A DNA stretch of 64,000 nt from Mastigias papua. Taxonomy: Eukaryota > Cnidaria > Scyphozoa > Rhizostomeae > Mastigiidae. The notes below the pieces were generated by a model. The model had not been told where the DNA came from. It saw nothing but the letters and a program-made list of their open reading frames with translations, and did not search any database. Position numbers and translations under genes: made by a program. The stretch covers positions 7,501 through 71,500 of the forward strand of contig OZ025267.1 in the NCBI GenBank assembly GCA_964019165.1, in the 5' to 3' direction. Below are positions 26,553 to 36,821 of the stretch, one piece after another. Positions within the stretch are counted from its first letter, which is position 1. Each line of letters opens with the position of its first letter.

Positions 26553-28680
26553 ACAGCACTTGCACCAAACCGTTCCGGGCCCTTAGCAATAAAGTGCTGC
26601 TGGGTCCTTTCACATTCAATTATTTCCCAAATATTGGCAAAATTAAATCAACAGGAGAAATACGCGACTCAAGTCAGTTGATAAAGTGGATCTATTAATC
26701 AATCAAGTCTACAGTTGCTATTTTCTCTTTTACTTCCTTTCAAACTTTATTACCATTTGCTAGCAACTTCCAGTCAAACTCTTTTGTAAAGTCTTTGGAA
26801 TGCAGGTTGAACAAGTTCTTTGGCTATTTGGAGACTTCTTGGTTGGCTGCTCTTAATAGGCGGTTTGGAAATAGGACGCTAAATATTGAAGTAACCTTCT
26901 CTTATATACCCAATCAGAATTAAACATTGTTCAAAGTGGATTTGAGATCTCCTCCCTACATTCTTCAAGAGTTGCTGCATAAAAAATATGCTTTTGAATC
27001 TAAATATTCCTAGTATTGACTGAACTCCATCAAGTACAAGCTTCTTTTCTCCTCTTTTTCAAGTGCCAAATGTAAATTTTCATTTTGAAGAAATGGTACT
27101 CAAACCAAGTAAAGAAAGTTGCAAGGCCTGACAAAAACACCGTACACTATTAGGTCTCCAGCAGTAAATTTGAGTAAACCTGTCTTTAAGAGCTTCATGG
27201 TCATCCAAAGAGAAGTTTCATTCCATCAAAAGGGAAACATGAAGACAGCCCGATACAGCTGTTCTTTTTATTCGCAAGGAGACAAAGGGACAAGAGCCAT
27301 TCTGTAACCTGTTAACTGGGTTATTCAGTCATTCAATCAATTTTCAAGTCAAACAATGCAAAAACTCTGCTTCCTCAACACATCTTATGGGGCATTTAGG
27401 ATTTGTCCTAATCCCAACCTACGTCGGTTATGCCATTGCATATTGCTGCAAGACCATTTTACAATGGAATTTCATATACGCGATGTTTTTCATAACTAAA
27501 TACCTATTAAAGGTATCTTCTCTGTCACACCCTTTTCGTGCAAACATACATTTAAAGAGCCATGTATGAGTAAAGTAACAGATATTTATCTAAATAAAAT
27601 ATTAAATGCGATTATGAATGGCGAATGGTGTCCCTCCTTACTCCTTCTTCATGGAAAATTCAAAACAATGGAACTTCAAACAAATGACAATACATCTGTT
27701 GATCACCAAACTGTCACTCATTATGACACATGTATTACTGCTTATTTTCGCAAATTTTTCAAATAAACTGTCCCAACAATCTCATACTAGTATAGTGCTC
27801 TGTTGCCATAGAACCACTTGTGCAATTCTAGGTATAAACCTCTTATGGAAAGCTCAAAACTATCGTGACATGAAACTAACCATTATTGTTCTTATAGAAG
27901 ACTTTAATACGCTTCCTGAAGGTGTTCAAGGTAGGTGCATTCAATACGTCCGACGGCAAGCTATTTAAACTTACTTGTGGTTACAGAATGACTTGCAGAC
28001 ATTATGTGACTGAGACTTCATGAAAAGAAGGAAATAAATTATATTCTATGAATAAAAACTTTTTGCAAGCTACCAAACTAAATACAAAGGGCTCTGGTCA
28101 AGAGTTATTCTCTTTTAGGGGAAGATTCCTCTGAAATACCTTTAATGAAAGTGTCAAAAATGAGCCAACACGGCTGGCTTTCACAAAAACATCAAATGTT
28201 GGGCTGAAAAAGAATATACCTGCAGACAATGCCGCTACTTAGCTTTTCTATACACTGTAACCGCTCCATGAAGGGGACTAGATAAAGAGGGAGAATTTCT
28301 AAAATAGTGTGATTATCTATTACCATGTGTTTGCGTTCTTTTTAACATTTACAATGTGGTTCCTGATCTATCAAGGCTTATTGGAGAGGTGACTGAATAA
28401 AGCATTTCAGTTTTAAACTTTCTTCTTTTAAATAGTTCTTTGAATTAGTACCTTCTAGTATTGTTGCGAACGGTGGCGCAGTGGCTGGGATGCATGGGGG
28501 GCTACAACTCAACAGAAAGTCTGTCGGACGCTTTTGCTGCTTTCGGATTTTTGTATCTAACTGAGTTTCTTCTGCTGTGTTCAATGTTCTCAAAAGACTA
28601 CAGTTACAGTACTTTAACACTAGGCAAATTCGCCCTTGCGTACTGTATTCCTATAGCTACTGCCAGATAAAATCAAGTAC
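26553..28680. other. About 2.1 kb without a recognised gene or element
   Basis: The longest frame here (27,618-27,968, plus strand, 116 codons) shows no family resemblance, and stops are frequent in all frames. I see no splice-supported exon, RNA gene or terminal repeats. Confidence 0.5.
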
Positions 28681-29563
28681 AACAGCATTGATTTTCTCTG
28701 TTCAGGAACAAGCGTTAAGAACTAATTACACAAAATTTCATATAGATAAAACATCTGAATCACCACTTTTTAGATTGTGTGGTATCAAAGGGGAAAGCAT
28801 CTCGCATCTCATTAGTGAATGTAGTAAACTTACCCAAAAACAATACAAGGAAAGGCATGACAGTGTTGCACAAAACATTCATTGGGAATTATGTGGTATG
28901 TATGGCACTGCATTGATTTTCTCTGTTCAGGAACAAGCGCTAAGAACTAATTACACAAAATTTCATACAGATAGAACATCTGAATCACCACTTTGTAGAT
29001 TGTGTGGTATCAAAGGGGAAAGCATCTTGCATATCATTAGTGAATGTAGTAAACTTGCCCAAAAACAATACAAGGAAAGGCATGACAGTGTTGCACAAAA
29101 CATTCATTGGGAATTATGTGGTATGTATGGCTTTGAAAGAGAAAATAAATGGTATGACCATATACCACAGAGTGTCATAGAAAATGAGGAGACGAAAATT
29201 CTCTGGGATTTTACAATTCAGTTTGATAGATATGTTCAGAATCGAAGATCTGATATTGTTGTTATTAAGAAATCAAAGCAGGAATGTAAGATCATTGATA
29301 TTGCCGTGCCAAATGATGATGGAGTTGGAAGTAAGGAGCAGGAAAAGATAGAGAAGTACCAAGATCTCAGACAAGAGATAGCACATCTTTGGGGAATGAA
29401 AAAGGTTCAAGTGATTCCAATCGTGATTGGTGCTCTAGGCATGATATCACAAAAACCAGAAACGTGGCTTGGGAAAATTGGAGTTAGCATAAGAACAGAG
29501 ACATTGCAAAAGAGTACACTTCTTGGAACTGCCAGGATACTAAGAAGAACTTTAGAAATGTAA
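28681..29563 (+). pseudogene. R4-like C-terminal CCHC and restriction-like endonuclease with a 75-residue tandem duplication
   Basis: The frame contains the zinc-knuckle module twice: 28,686 and 28,911 start copies that are exactly 225 bp (75 codons) apart and in frame. Copy 1 reads LFRLCG, having lost the first cysteine of the CX2CX8HX4C knuckle; copy 2 reads LCRLCG and is intact. Next come the RHD helix, RRSDIVV, and CKIIDIAVPNDD followed by KEQEKIEKYQDL, the layout of the R4/Dong-type endonuclease (RPD...D...K..KY). In copy P0 the usual RPD is RSD. The reverse transcriptase is missing. The frame is open to its normal C-terminus (LLGTARILRRTLEM), so the fragment is truncated but not otherwise eroded. 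Confidence 0.85.
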
Positions 29564-29599
29564 TCCCTGATGATTACCATAATGAACCCTTGGACCTGA

Positions 29600-29616
29600 G
29601 GTTACTAGTTGTAACC
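29600..29616 (+). promoter_or_regulatory. 3'-UTR hairpin of P0
   Basis: GGTTAC-TAGTT-GTAACC: 6 bp stem, 5-nt loop, 37 bases after the stop codon. Probable reverse-transcriptase recognition element (inference from conservation among paralogues). Confidence 0.6.
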
Positions 29617-31153
29617 AGATCTAGAGGAAAATATTTCCAGTATTATACTGTGACCATTAGCATTAAACATATGATTTTTTTTCAAACTTCATCATGTGAT
29701 ATTTAAGTCTACAAATACAAATCTCGCTAACAGGTAATCTGTATTTGGCTGCCTTACAATACTACAATACTAGGTAATAGAACAAACAAAAAAGAATGAA
29801 AAAGCACACAATATGTAGAACAGTAAAGAAAGAAGTTATTAAACAGTATTAACTGTATATTCAATTACTGAGAAGCTCGGGGTTGCACCAGGATTCGTTT
29901 CTCATTCAGAACATATAATATGTTGTTCGGATGATAATAGTAGATAGCTTGGAAACAGTGAAATTGAGATGATGATTATCGAAGCCTAGTTAAGTGCACA
30001 TTTTGAGAAAGAAGTCTGATGACCGACCAAATATACCAAGGCAGCTCATGGAAAGATTAACAAATTCTATTGTACGATAGTCACTGTTGAGATCTGTTAG
30101 GAGGGAACGATATTTGAGTTCTTTTCGACGAGTATTGTTGCTTAGATTTGTCTCAAAGCCCACGGTTAATTCGATGATATACAAGCGGTTGTCAGCGGTG
30201 GAAAGAAGCATATCAGGCCGAAGACTGTCTCCCGTAATAATGCAAGGAGACAGGTAGCCAGGAAGATCCGCGTATAACTTAGATGAATTTACTGATTGGA
30301 AAGTTTGAGCTAGAAAACGTAGAGCTGAATTGTGTCGCCAAGTAAAACGACCCTGGTCTAGATATGTTTTACAGCCCGCTACAATGTGGAGAAGTGATTC
30401 AGGCTGAAGACAAAAGGAACAGTCAGAAGTGTTTGAGAGGCCCCACAAATAAAGGTTCTTTCTAGTAGCGAGTGTATTATTAAGATATTTGATAGTGAAA
30501 TTGAAGATATTGGCAGGTAGCTTACTTTGTGCCCGAGAAAAAAGAGAACTGAGATTTTTTAAAGAATGAACAAGAAGGAATGAGATAATAAATCCTTGTG
30601 ATGGTAACTCGGTTTTCAGTCTTTCCGTATGTTCAGTGCGAATCGATTTCAAACTTTGCTTTGTATTTTTATAAACGTCGTATTGGATGTTGGTTCCGCA
30701 GTTAGTATTTTTCCATAGCTCTACTATGGATTCGTCCTTAGAAGATTTCAATAAAGACCGGAGGACTGTTTGACACTGTTGAAATCTAACCGAAGGCAGT
30801 GGAAACGCTAGACCAAACTTCTTGGAAGAGAGAATAATAGAGCTTAAAGTGGCAGAAATAGGAAGCTGAAGCCATTGATGGGTAAATTTTGAGACAATGT
30901 TATCCAAGTTTTCAGAAATCCAAGTTTTACCTAAATCTGTAACTGTAAAATGCCAGGAGATTTTGGAAAGAATGTAGCGATGGTACAGAAGTAATTTATT
31001 TCTAGGATGAACATGCAGGGAGTCCACTGTTTTTAACATAGATTGAAGTGAAGATTTAAGAGTTTCTTTATGGTCCTTGTTATCCATATCAAAGTTGAAG
31101 AAACGTCCAAGGTATTTAAAGGATTCACCATTTTTAACAGGAGGTACGACTTT

Positions 31154-31465
31154 GTTGTTGGAAAACGCAACTTGATGATGAAATTCAGTACAAGAATCGC
31201 GACAAGAAATAAAGACATTTTATTGTCTTTGTAGATGTATTTTAATTTCGACAACTCCTTCTAAATACGACATAACCGGTAGACCTAAGACCTAACAAGA
31301 TATAATCACTAAAATTTTAAGACATAATCAAACGTTTCGACTCAATCATGAGTCATCATCAGTGAAGGGATAGAAGTTGCTAAAATATGGCCTTATATAG
31401 CCATGGGGGCATACTTTAGAGTTACGACGATTTTAGAGTTACGACGACTTTAAAGGTACGACTTT
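31154..31465 (-). mobile_element. Penelope-like solo insertion (about 300 bp) with 12-bp target duplication
   Basis: The 12-mer aggtacgacttt occurs at 31,142-31,153 and again at 31,454-31,465. Deleting one copy plus the sequence between restores the M1 frame exactly through LLINSKVVPPV and onward. The insert contains ctatataagg (31,389-31,402 read on the minus strand as a TATA-like stretch) and a hammerhead-like core. It also has two copies of tttagagttacgacga next to the target, which itself reads cgactttagagtt. Hammerhead motifs in terminal repeats are established for Penelope-like retroelements. There is no RT or GIY-YIG sequence, so family assignment rests on the ribozyme-like core and size. 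Confidence 0.6.
31335..31362 (-). ncRNA. Hammerhead-ribozyme-like core
   Basis: On the minus strand CTGATGA (31,362-31,356) is followed, after one T, by a perfect 6-bp hairpin GACTCA-TGAT-TGAGTC and then GAAAC. CUGANGA, stem II and GAAA in this order is the catalytic core of hammerhead ribozymes. The single extra base before stem II is atypical. A 2-bp stem III (AC...GT) with C at the expected cleavage site can be drawn about 15 bases further, but I could not form a convincing stem I. It may be degenerate or act as a dimer. Confidence 0.5.
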
Positions 31466-31930
31466 AGAGTTGATCAAAAGCTTTGGCTGAAATTGAAGTG
31501 AACAAGTAGAAAACGTTTTTATCCCAAAAGTGGTGCATTTGTCCACACGGATTAGCTTACAGGCCCATTGACACCACCGTGAGAAACAGTTTAACAATAA
31601 TTGATTTTCACGCTCATTTGGTAGTAATAACAGCAGCGTCATCAGCGAATTGGAACCAGTGAACTGAGTGGAACAAGCGGTCGTTACCATCATGAGGTGA
31701 AAACCCCAGCTGGTTGTATTTTTCTTGCTTAACGAATTGTATAAATGTGTTAAAGCATAGATTGAATAATAGGGGACTAAGGCAATCCCCTTGAAGCACT
31801 CCACGTTTAAAAGGGATAGCTGGAGTAGAAAAGCGGTCAGAAATTATATAGGAATGAAAGTCTGTGTAAAGATTGGTAACTAGGTATTGAATCATTTCAG
31901 GGACATGATGATAATCAAGTGCACTTTTAA

Positions 31931-32645
31931 GCCCCGGCCAAACGATCCAACATTGAGCCAACAATTGCTGGCTTAATGTTGGATCTTCAATGTTGGGTCG
32001 TTTAGCCACTATGTTGGGTGACCCAACAATTGTTGACTCAATGTTGGAATAGGTTTGAGAGCGTTCAAAATTGTTGGATGGAGATAACTCATTCTCTATT
32101 GTTTTCGAATGCTGTTGAAGGATGTTGGATCGTTTGGCCAGGGCAGCCAACATTTGCTGGCCGTAAGCATGCGCACAAAAATCTATAACAGTCTTGCTAT
32201 AGGTAAAGCGCGCCAAGCAATTTTTAGATAATGGACAACTACCAAACATCGGAAGAGAACAGTAGGATCAACTACGAAAGTGGAGATGAAAATACTGAGA
32301 AAATAGAGAGAACGATAGGTAAAGCAAAACGCGTAATAGAGTAGGTGATTTACAGAGGAAGAGAATCCTCCTTAAGCCAAATGGCGGCGGCCGGCCTAAT
32401 GCAAATGAAGAAATCGAGGAAGGTGATGAGCAGCGTAAAAGCCATGCCACAACTAAAGAGAGAAAGCTTGAGAAAAAGAAATGGAGTCATTCTGAGACTC
32501 TGAAATTTATTGATTTAAATCGCAACAAAAACTGCAACAACCTGCTCAGTCCAACAATTGTTGGATCATTTGGCCACCCCTTCCAACATCATCCCAACAA
32601 TTGCTGGGTCTATGTTGGTTCAATGTTGGATCGTTTGGCCGGGGC
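31931..32645. mobile_element. Non-autonomous inverted-repeat DNA transposon, 715 bp
   Basis: The termini gccccggccaaacgatcc (31,931) and ggatcgtttggccggggc (ending 32,645) are inverted copies. The inverted repeat extends to about 33 bp with one mismatch. The flanks TTTAA at 31,926-31,930 and 32,646-32,650 are a direct duplication; TTAA with a one-base offset is an alternative reading. The palindrome CCAACAATTGTTGG and its variants recur at both ends (about 31,963, 32,032, 32,554, 32,593). It interrupts M1 between LI and KSALDY, and removal restores the frame. The superfamily is unresolved: the TTAA-like target would fit Kolobok, piggyBac or Sola, and I see no transposase domain. Confidence 0.8.
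32230..32343 (+). pseudogene. Short ORF inside the DNA transposon (possible transposase N-terminal remnant)
   Basis: A 36-codon ATG frame rich in acidic and basic residues (starting MDNYQTSEENSR) ends at TAG before a G/C-rich stretch. No domain can be assigned; it may be the remnant of a protein encoded by the autonomous parent. Confidence 0.25.
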
Positions 32646-32779
32646 TTTAATCAGATTGTGAAGGATTTCGCCAAAAGCATTTTAGAGATCTAGTAAGGTA
32701 ATGATAGCAGAACGTTGTTTTAATCGAGCTTTATTGACTAGATAGGCCATCATTGATGTGTGTTCTAATACACCATAAA

Positions 32780-32796
32780 AATAATAATAATAATAA
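32780..32796. repeat. (TAA)n target remnant between M1 and M2
   Basis: About five trinucleotide units lie exactly between the 5' break of M1 and the poly-A 3' end of M2. Confidence 0.85.
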
Positions 32797-32977
32797 TTTT
32801 TTTTTGAAACTTCTCATGTATATATTCAAATTACTAATACAAATACAAATCTCTCTAAGTATAGGTAATTTGTATCTGGCAGACAAGGTTACACATATAG
32901 TCGACAAATTCATACAAAAAAAATTGCACTTAGGAATACAAGTCCATACACAGTGAATTTAGATGTAACTATAATTC

Positions 32978-34797
32978 TTAGTACGTTAGAAGATCAGGGT
33001 TAGTCCAGGATTTGTTTCTCATGCAGAAAATATAATAGGTGGATCGAATGATGATGGCTGTAATTTTGCTTAGTATATAGTTTAAGTGCTGTTTTTCAAT
33101 GCCAAGATCATTGCACATTTCAATAAAAGATTTGCAGGATCTCCCAAAAATTCCTATAGAGCTGATGGATAGGTTGATAAATTTGGTATTACGGTATTTT
33201 GAAGAGAGGTCACGAGTGAGCTGCAGGTATTTGTTACGCTTCCTGTCTGCGTTGGTAGTTATATTGGTTTCAAATCCAACGGTAAGCCCGACGATATAGA
33301 TCGTAGCCGTTCCAATGCAGAGAAGCAAATCGGGATGCAACAGGTCCACTGTCAAAATGCAAGGTTAGAGAAAACCTGGGAGGTCAACATACAGAGTGGA
33401 GTTTTTAATACATTGTAGTGTTGATGCTACAAAATGTAGAGCTGAGTTATGTCTCCAAGTGTAGCGGCCATCTTCAAGATAAGACTTACAGCCTGATACA
33501 ACATGAAGAAGAGACTCAGGATGCAAGCAAACAGAACAGTCGGGCGACGGTGAAAGTTTCCATTTGTGGAGATTTGTGCGATTAGCTAGCGTGCTATTGA
33601 GGTACCGTACAGTGACATTTAAAATATTTTTAGGCAGCTTACTCTGGGTAGAGGACCACAAAGAGTTGAGAGTTACCAGAGAGTGATCTAAAAGGAAGGA
33701 TATGATAAAACCTTGGGATGGAAGCTGGGACTTCAGTTTTTCTTTGTGTTCTAGGCGTACAACCTGTAGGGCATGTTTAGTATTCTTATATGAGTCATAT
33801 TGTAAGTTCATGCTGTTACTGGTATTTTTCCACAATGAGACAATAGCATCATTCTGTGAGGATTTTAGGGAAGTATGTAGGACATTTTGGCATTGGAAAA
33901 ATTTAACAGATGGAAGCTGGAGATTTAAACCAAACTGATTTTGAGGAAGGATTATACCACTTAAAGTGGCACTTATTGGAAGGTCCAGCCATTGACGAAT
34001 AAACCTAATTACGACATTATCATGATTTTGAATTACCCATGTTTTTGACAATGAAGCTACTGTGAAGTGCCAAGACAATTTTGAAAGGAAGTAGCGCTGA
34101 TAGAGAAGTATTTTGTTTTTAGGTAGGATAGGAAGAGCATCAATTCGCTTAAGCATCTCAGAGAGAGAGGATTCCAGTTTCTTTCTATGGACTTCGTTGT
34201 TCATTTCAAAGTTGAAATAGCGACCAAGGTACTTAAAAGATTCACCAGACTTGACTGTGGGGACAAGTTCACTGTCAATAAAAAGCTATTGAAGAGATCG
34301 CGAGGAAAACTTTTTGTTCGTATTGAAGAGATCGCGAGGAAAACTTTTTGATCCCAAAGGTCGCACATTTGTCCACCCTAATAACCATATCTGACCATTT
34401 ACACCATTTGGTAAAACAATTCAACAGTAACTGATTTTCACGTTCATTGGTTGTAACAACAGCTGCATCATCCGCAAACTGAAACCAGTGAACTGGCTTA
34501 AAAAGACAATCGAATGTATCATGAGAAGAGAAGCCAAGTTGTTTATATTTTTCTTGACGAATGAACTGAATGAAGGTATTAAAACACATGTTAAATAATA
34601 GTGGGCTAAGGCAGTCACCTTGAAGAACACCTCGTCTAACAGGGATAGCAGGAGTAAGAAAATGGTCTGTTATGACTGATGTATGGAAGCCAGTATAGAG
34701 GCTTGAAATCAAAGCTTTGGTTTTGGCTGGGATATGGTGATATGCAAGAACTTCTTGAATCAAGTTGTGATGTACTTCACCGAAAGCATTTTTGAGG
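32978..34797 (-). pseudogene. M2 reverse transcriptase and endonuclease, inactivated
   Basis: Order from 34,797: LKNAFGEVHHNLI; motif B GVLQGDCLSPLLF (about 34,630); motif C WFQFADDAAV (about 34,480). A 34-bp tandem duplication (34,287-34,350) then shifts the frame. From 34,204 it continues with the thumb region, the knuckle CSVCLHPESLLHVVSGC (about 33,540-33,490) and YTWRHNSAL. A TAA stop at 33,365 follows LPGFL, and the frame resumes to 32,978. In the nuclease, the acidic residue found as ELTV or EVTV in M1, M3, M4 and M5 is glycine here (YIVGLTVGFETN, about 33,280), so the nuclease is probably dead. HPDLL replaces RPDLL. Confidence 0.85.
34287..34350. repeat. 34-bp tandem duplication inside M2
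   Basis: tattgaagagatcgcgagg and the following bases occur at 34,287 and 34,321. It breaks the M2 frame because 34 is not a multiple of 3. Confidence 0.9.
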
Positions 34798-34803
34798 TAA
34801 TAA

Positions 34804-36812
34804 TTTTTTTTGAAACCTCATGATATTAATGCAATCTAAGTATACAATCATACACCTCACTATATTAAGGCAGTGCATAATTGGCAAGTCTGCAACTTAA
34901 GTGTAAAAAAAAAAACAACAAATAACTCAAATTCTCAAATTGAAGTAATAGCAATAGTAACTGTAATACTAAGGTAGTAAAGTCGTAGTCAATAGTCCAG
35001 TAAATTAGGGTTAGTCCAAGGTTTATTTCGTCTACAAAAGATATAATAAGTACATCGTACTGCAATATTAATTGTTTTAGACAGGATTTTATGTTTGGTA
35101 GTATCATCGAAGTTTAAGTCTCTGAGCATTGATGGAAAGGACTCAGAAGACGTTCCAAGTATTCCGAGAGCACTCATGGAGAGATTTATAAGTTTCACAG
35201 TAGAATAAGAATTTTGGAGGTCAGCAATAAGAGGGAGATATTTAGTAGCCTTACGGTCACTATTTATCTGTATATTTGATTCAAAGCCAACAGTGACTTC
35301 TAGCAGGTACACGCATGAACTGTTACTTACTAAGACTAGGTCTGGACGAAGAGAATCACCAGTTATCAAAGAAGGAGATGGAAAAAAGGGAAGATCTGCA
35401 TATAATGTGGTATTGACTACTGATGAGAGAGTTTTCGCAAGATGTAAAGGGACGGAATTATGACGCCAGGTATATCTACCATCTTGAAGATAGGATTTGC
35501 AACTGGAAACAACATGTTGAAGAGTCTCAGATTGGAAGCAGAAAGAGCATGCAGATGTGGGGGAGAGGGACCATTTGCATAGATTCTTCTTAGTAGGAAG
35601 AGTATTATTGATATACTTTACTATGAAGTTAAAGATGTTTCTAGGCATGTTGCAATGAACCTTTGTCCAAAGATGACGAGTATGCTTACTGCCTTGAAGG
35701 AGTATAGAGGAAAGGACGAAGCCTTGTGACTTTAGTTCATGGCGGATACGATCTTCATTGTCATTTCGAATAGCAGTTAAAACTTGTTTTGTATTGCGAT
35801 ATTGATCATATTGTATATTGCAGCCAGAGCTAGTCAGGGACCAAAGAGCATTTATATCAGTGTTTGGAGATGACTTAAGTGCATTTTTCATAACTACTTG
35901 GCATTGAGCAAATTTTGTGGATGGAAGAATGAGGCTTATACCATATTTCGATTTTGATAAAACAAGAGTACTAAGGGTGGCACAGATCGGAAGCTCAAGC
36001 CACTCGCGGATATATTTAGAGACGAGATTATCGATATTCTCAGAAACCCATGTCTTACTAAGATCTGCAATAGTAAAATGCCATGATATCTTGGGAAGAA
36101 CAAACCGATGATATAACAACAGTTTGTTTTTCGGATGACAAGGAATTTCATCAATTTTTCGCATCAAGCCAGTGATCAGCTGTAATACCTCAGACATATG
36201 ATCAATGTTATCCATTGAAAAATTGAAATAGCGACCTAGATATTTAAATGAGTTACCAACAGCAACAGTAGGGACAGGAAACTGGTTAATCAACAATTTT
36301 GGGAGATATTGAGTGGATGCGGTAGATGACTTCCGAACCCCAAATGTTGAGCATTTATCAACCCTGATAATCATATTAGCCCAGGTACACCATCTAGTAA
36401 AGTGATTTAGAAGAATTTGATTCTCGTTTTCCAGGCCAGTTATAACAGCAGCATCATCAGTAAATTGAAACCAGTGGATAGGGAGAAGGGAACTGGTACT
36501 AAATCCAAATTGTTTGAACTTTTGTTCAGAGATATAATGGATGAAAGTATTAAAACATAAATTGAAAGTTAATGGACTCAAGCAATCGCCCTGGAGAACA
36601 CCGCGGCCCACTTTAATAAAAGGTGTCTGAAAGGAGTCAGCGATAATGGAAGTCTGGAAATTCGAGTATAGGCTGCGAATTAGAAGTTGTATGTGATCAG
36701 GAATATGATGATATCTAAGAACTGCCGGAATTAGGTTATGGTGCACTTCACCAAACGCATTTTTGAGGTCTAGTAATGTGATGACAAGTGACTTTTGTTT
36801 AATTTTAATGTT
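34804..36812 (-). mobile_element. R2/NeSL/HERO-like element M3, 5'-truncated
   Basis: The 3' end is at the A-run (plus strand ttttttttgaaacctcatg). The 5' break at about 36,812 lies just upstream of RT motif A and joins taataataa. M3 and M4 are almost identical over their shared 610 bp. Confidence 0.85.
34989..36812 (-). CDS. M3 reverse transcriptase plus restriction-like endonuclease, N-terminus missing, frame uninterrupted
   Basis: The frame is open from the truncation point to the stop at 34,989 (about 607 codons). It has motif A LLDLKNAFGE, motif B GVLQGDCLSPLTF, and motif C FQFTDDAAV, where the residue before DD is T rather than the usual A. It continues with FKYLGRYFNF, the thumb, the knuckle CSFCFQSETLQHVVSSC and YTWRHNS, then RPDLVLV, LLEVTVGFESN and RKATKYLPL of the nuclease. 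It ends CRRNKPWTNPNLLDY. No stop or shift has accumulated, so this is the youngest-looking member of the minus-strand group. It lacks its N-terminal DNA-binding part and promoter and is not a complete gene. Confidence 0.85.
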   Translation of the reverse strand, partial: NIKIKQKSLVITLLDLKNAFGEVHHNLIPAVLRYHHIPDHIQLLIRSLYSNFQTSIIADSFQTPFIKVGRGVLQGDCLSPLTFNLCFNTFIHYISEQKFKQFGFSTSSLLPIHWFQFTDDAAVITGLENENQILLNHFTRWCTWANMIIRVDKCSTFGVRKSSTASTQYLPKLLINQFPVPTVAVGNSFKYLGRYFNFSMDNIDHMSEVLQLITGLMRKIDEIPCHPKNKLLLYHRFVLPKISWHFTIADLSKTWVSENIDNLVSKYIREWLELPICATLSTLVLSKSKYGISLILPSTKFAQCQVVMKNALKSSPNTDINALWSLTSSGCNIQYDQYRNTKQVLTAIRNDNEDRIRHELKSQGFVLSSILLQGSKHTRHLWTKVHCNMPRNIFNFIVKYINNTLPTKKNLCKWSLSPTSACSFCFQSETLQHVVSSCKSYLQDGRYTWRHNSVPLHLAKTLSSVVNTTLYADLPFFPSPSLITGDSLRPDLVLVSNSSCVYLLEVTVGFESNIQINSDRKATKYLPLIADLQNSYSTVKLINLSMSALGILGTSSESFPSMLRDLNFDDTTKHKILSKTINIAVRCTYYIFCRRNKPWTNPNLLDY

Positions 36813-36821
36813 TAATAATAA

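Larger units (their letters stand above)
28681..29672 (+). mobile_element. R4/Dong-like element P0, 3' fragment
   Basis: Contains only the C-terminal knuckle and endonuclease region plus a 3' UTR with the conserved hairpin at 29,600-29,616. The 5' break lies at or near the start of a 225-bp tandem duplication. The right limit is set by the poly-T end of the minus-strand element M1 at about 29,673. Confidence 0.8.
29673..32779 (-). mobile_element. R2/NeSL/HERO-like element M1, 5'-truncated, with two nested insertions
   Basis: The 3' end on the minus strand is a short A-run at about 29,673. Its sequence aactt..atgtg..tacaaatacaaatctc matches the 3' end of M2 at 32,797. The 5' end at about 32,779 abuts a short (TAA)n tract, and the protein begins shortly before RT motif A. 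A Penelope-like piece (31,154-31,465) and a DNA transposon (31,931-32,650 with target duplication) interrupt the coding region; both can be removed cleanly in frame. Confidence 0.85.
29990..32779 (-). pseudogene. M1 reverse transcriptase with C-terminal restriction-like endonuclease, disrupted
   Basis: Reading from 32,779 downward: AYLVNKARLKQRS, then motif A, where a TAA stop replaces the third residue of DLKNAFGE (about 32,690). After the DNA transposon come YHHVPEMI, motif B GVLQGDCLSPLLF (about 31,800) and motif C WFQFADDAAV (about 31,640). A one-base insertion near 31,617 shifts the frame, and the Penelope-like insertion follows. From 31,087 to 29,990 the frame is open: FKYLGRFFNF is followed by the thumb and the knuckle CSFC...H...C (CX2CX7HX4C), then FTWRHNS, RPDMLL and IIELTVGFETN of the nuclease. 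No 5' domain is present. RT would copy the element RNA at a nicked target; this copy is dead. Confidence 0.85.
32797..34797 (-). mobile_element. R2/NeSL/HERO-like element M2, 5'-truncated
   Basis: The 3' end on the minus strand reads gtttcaaaaaaaa before the ATT repeat. The 5' end (34,797) lies inside RT motif A (LKNAFGE), joined to taataa. Confidence 0.85.

Noticed and set aside
26293..26619. ORF with repeated MYVC
   Set aside because: Translation of the (TACA)n microsatellite.
28461..28520. cggtggcgcagtggctgg as a tRNA-derived SINE head
   Set aside because: It only resembles the first bases of some SINEs; no B box follows and no SINE tail is seen.
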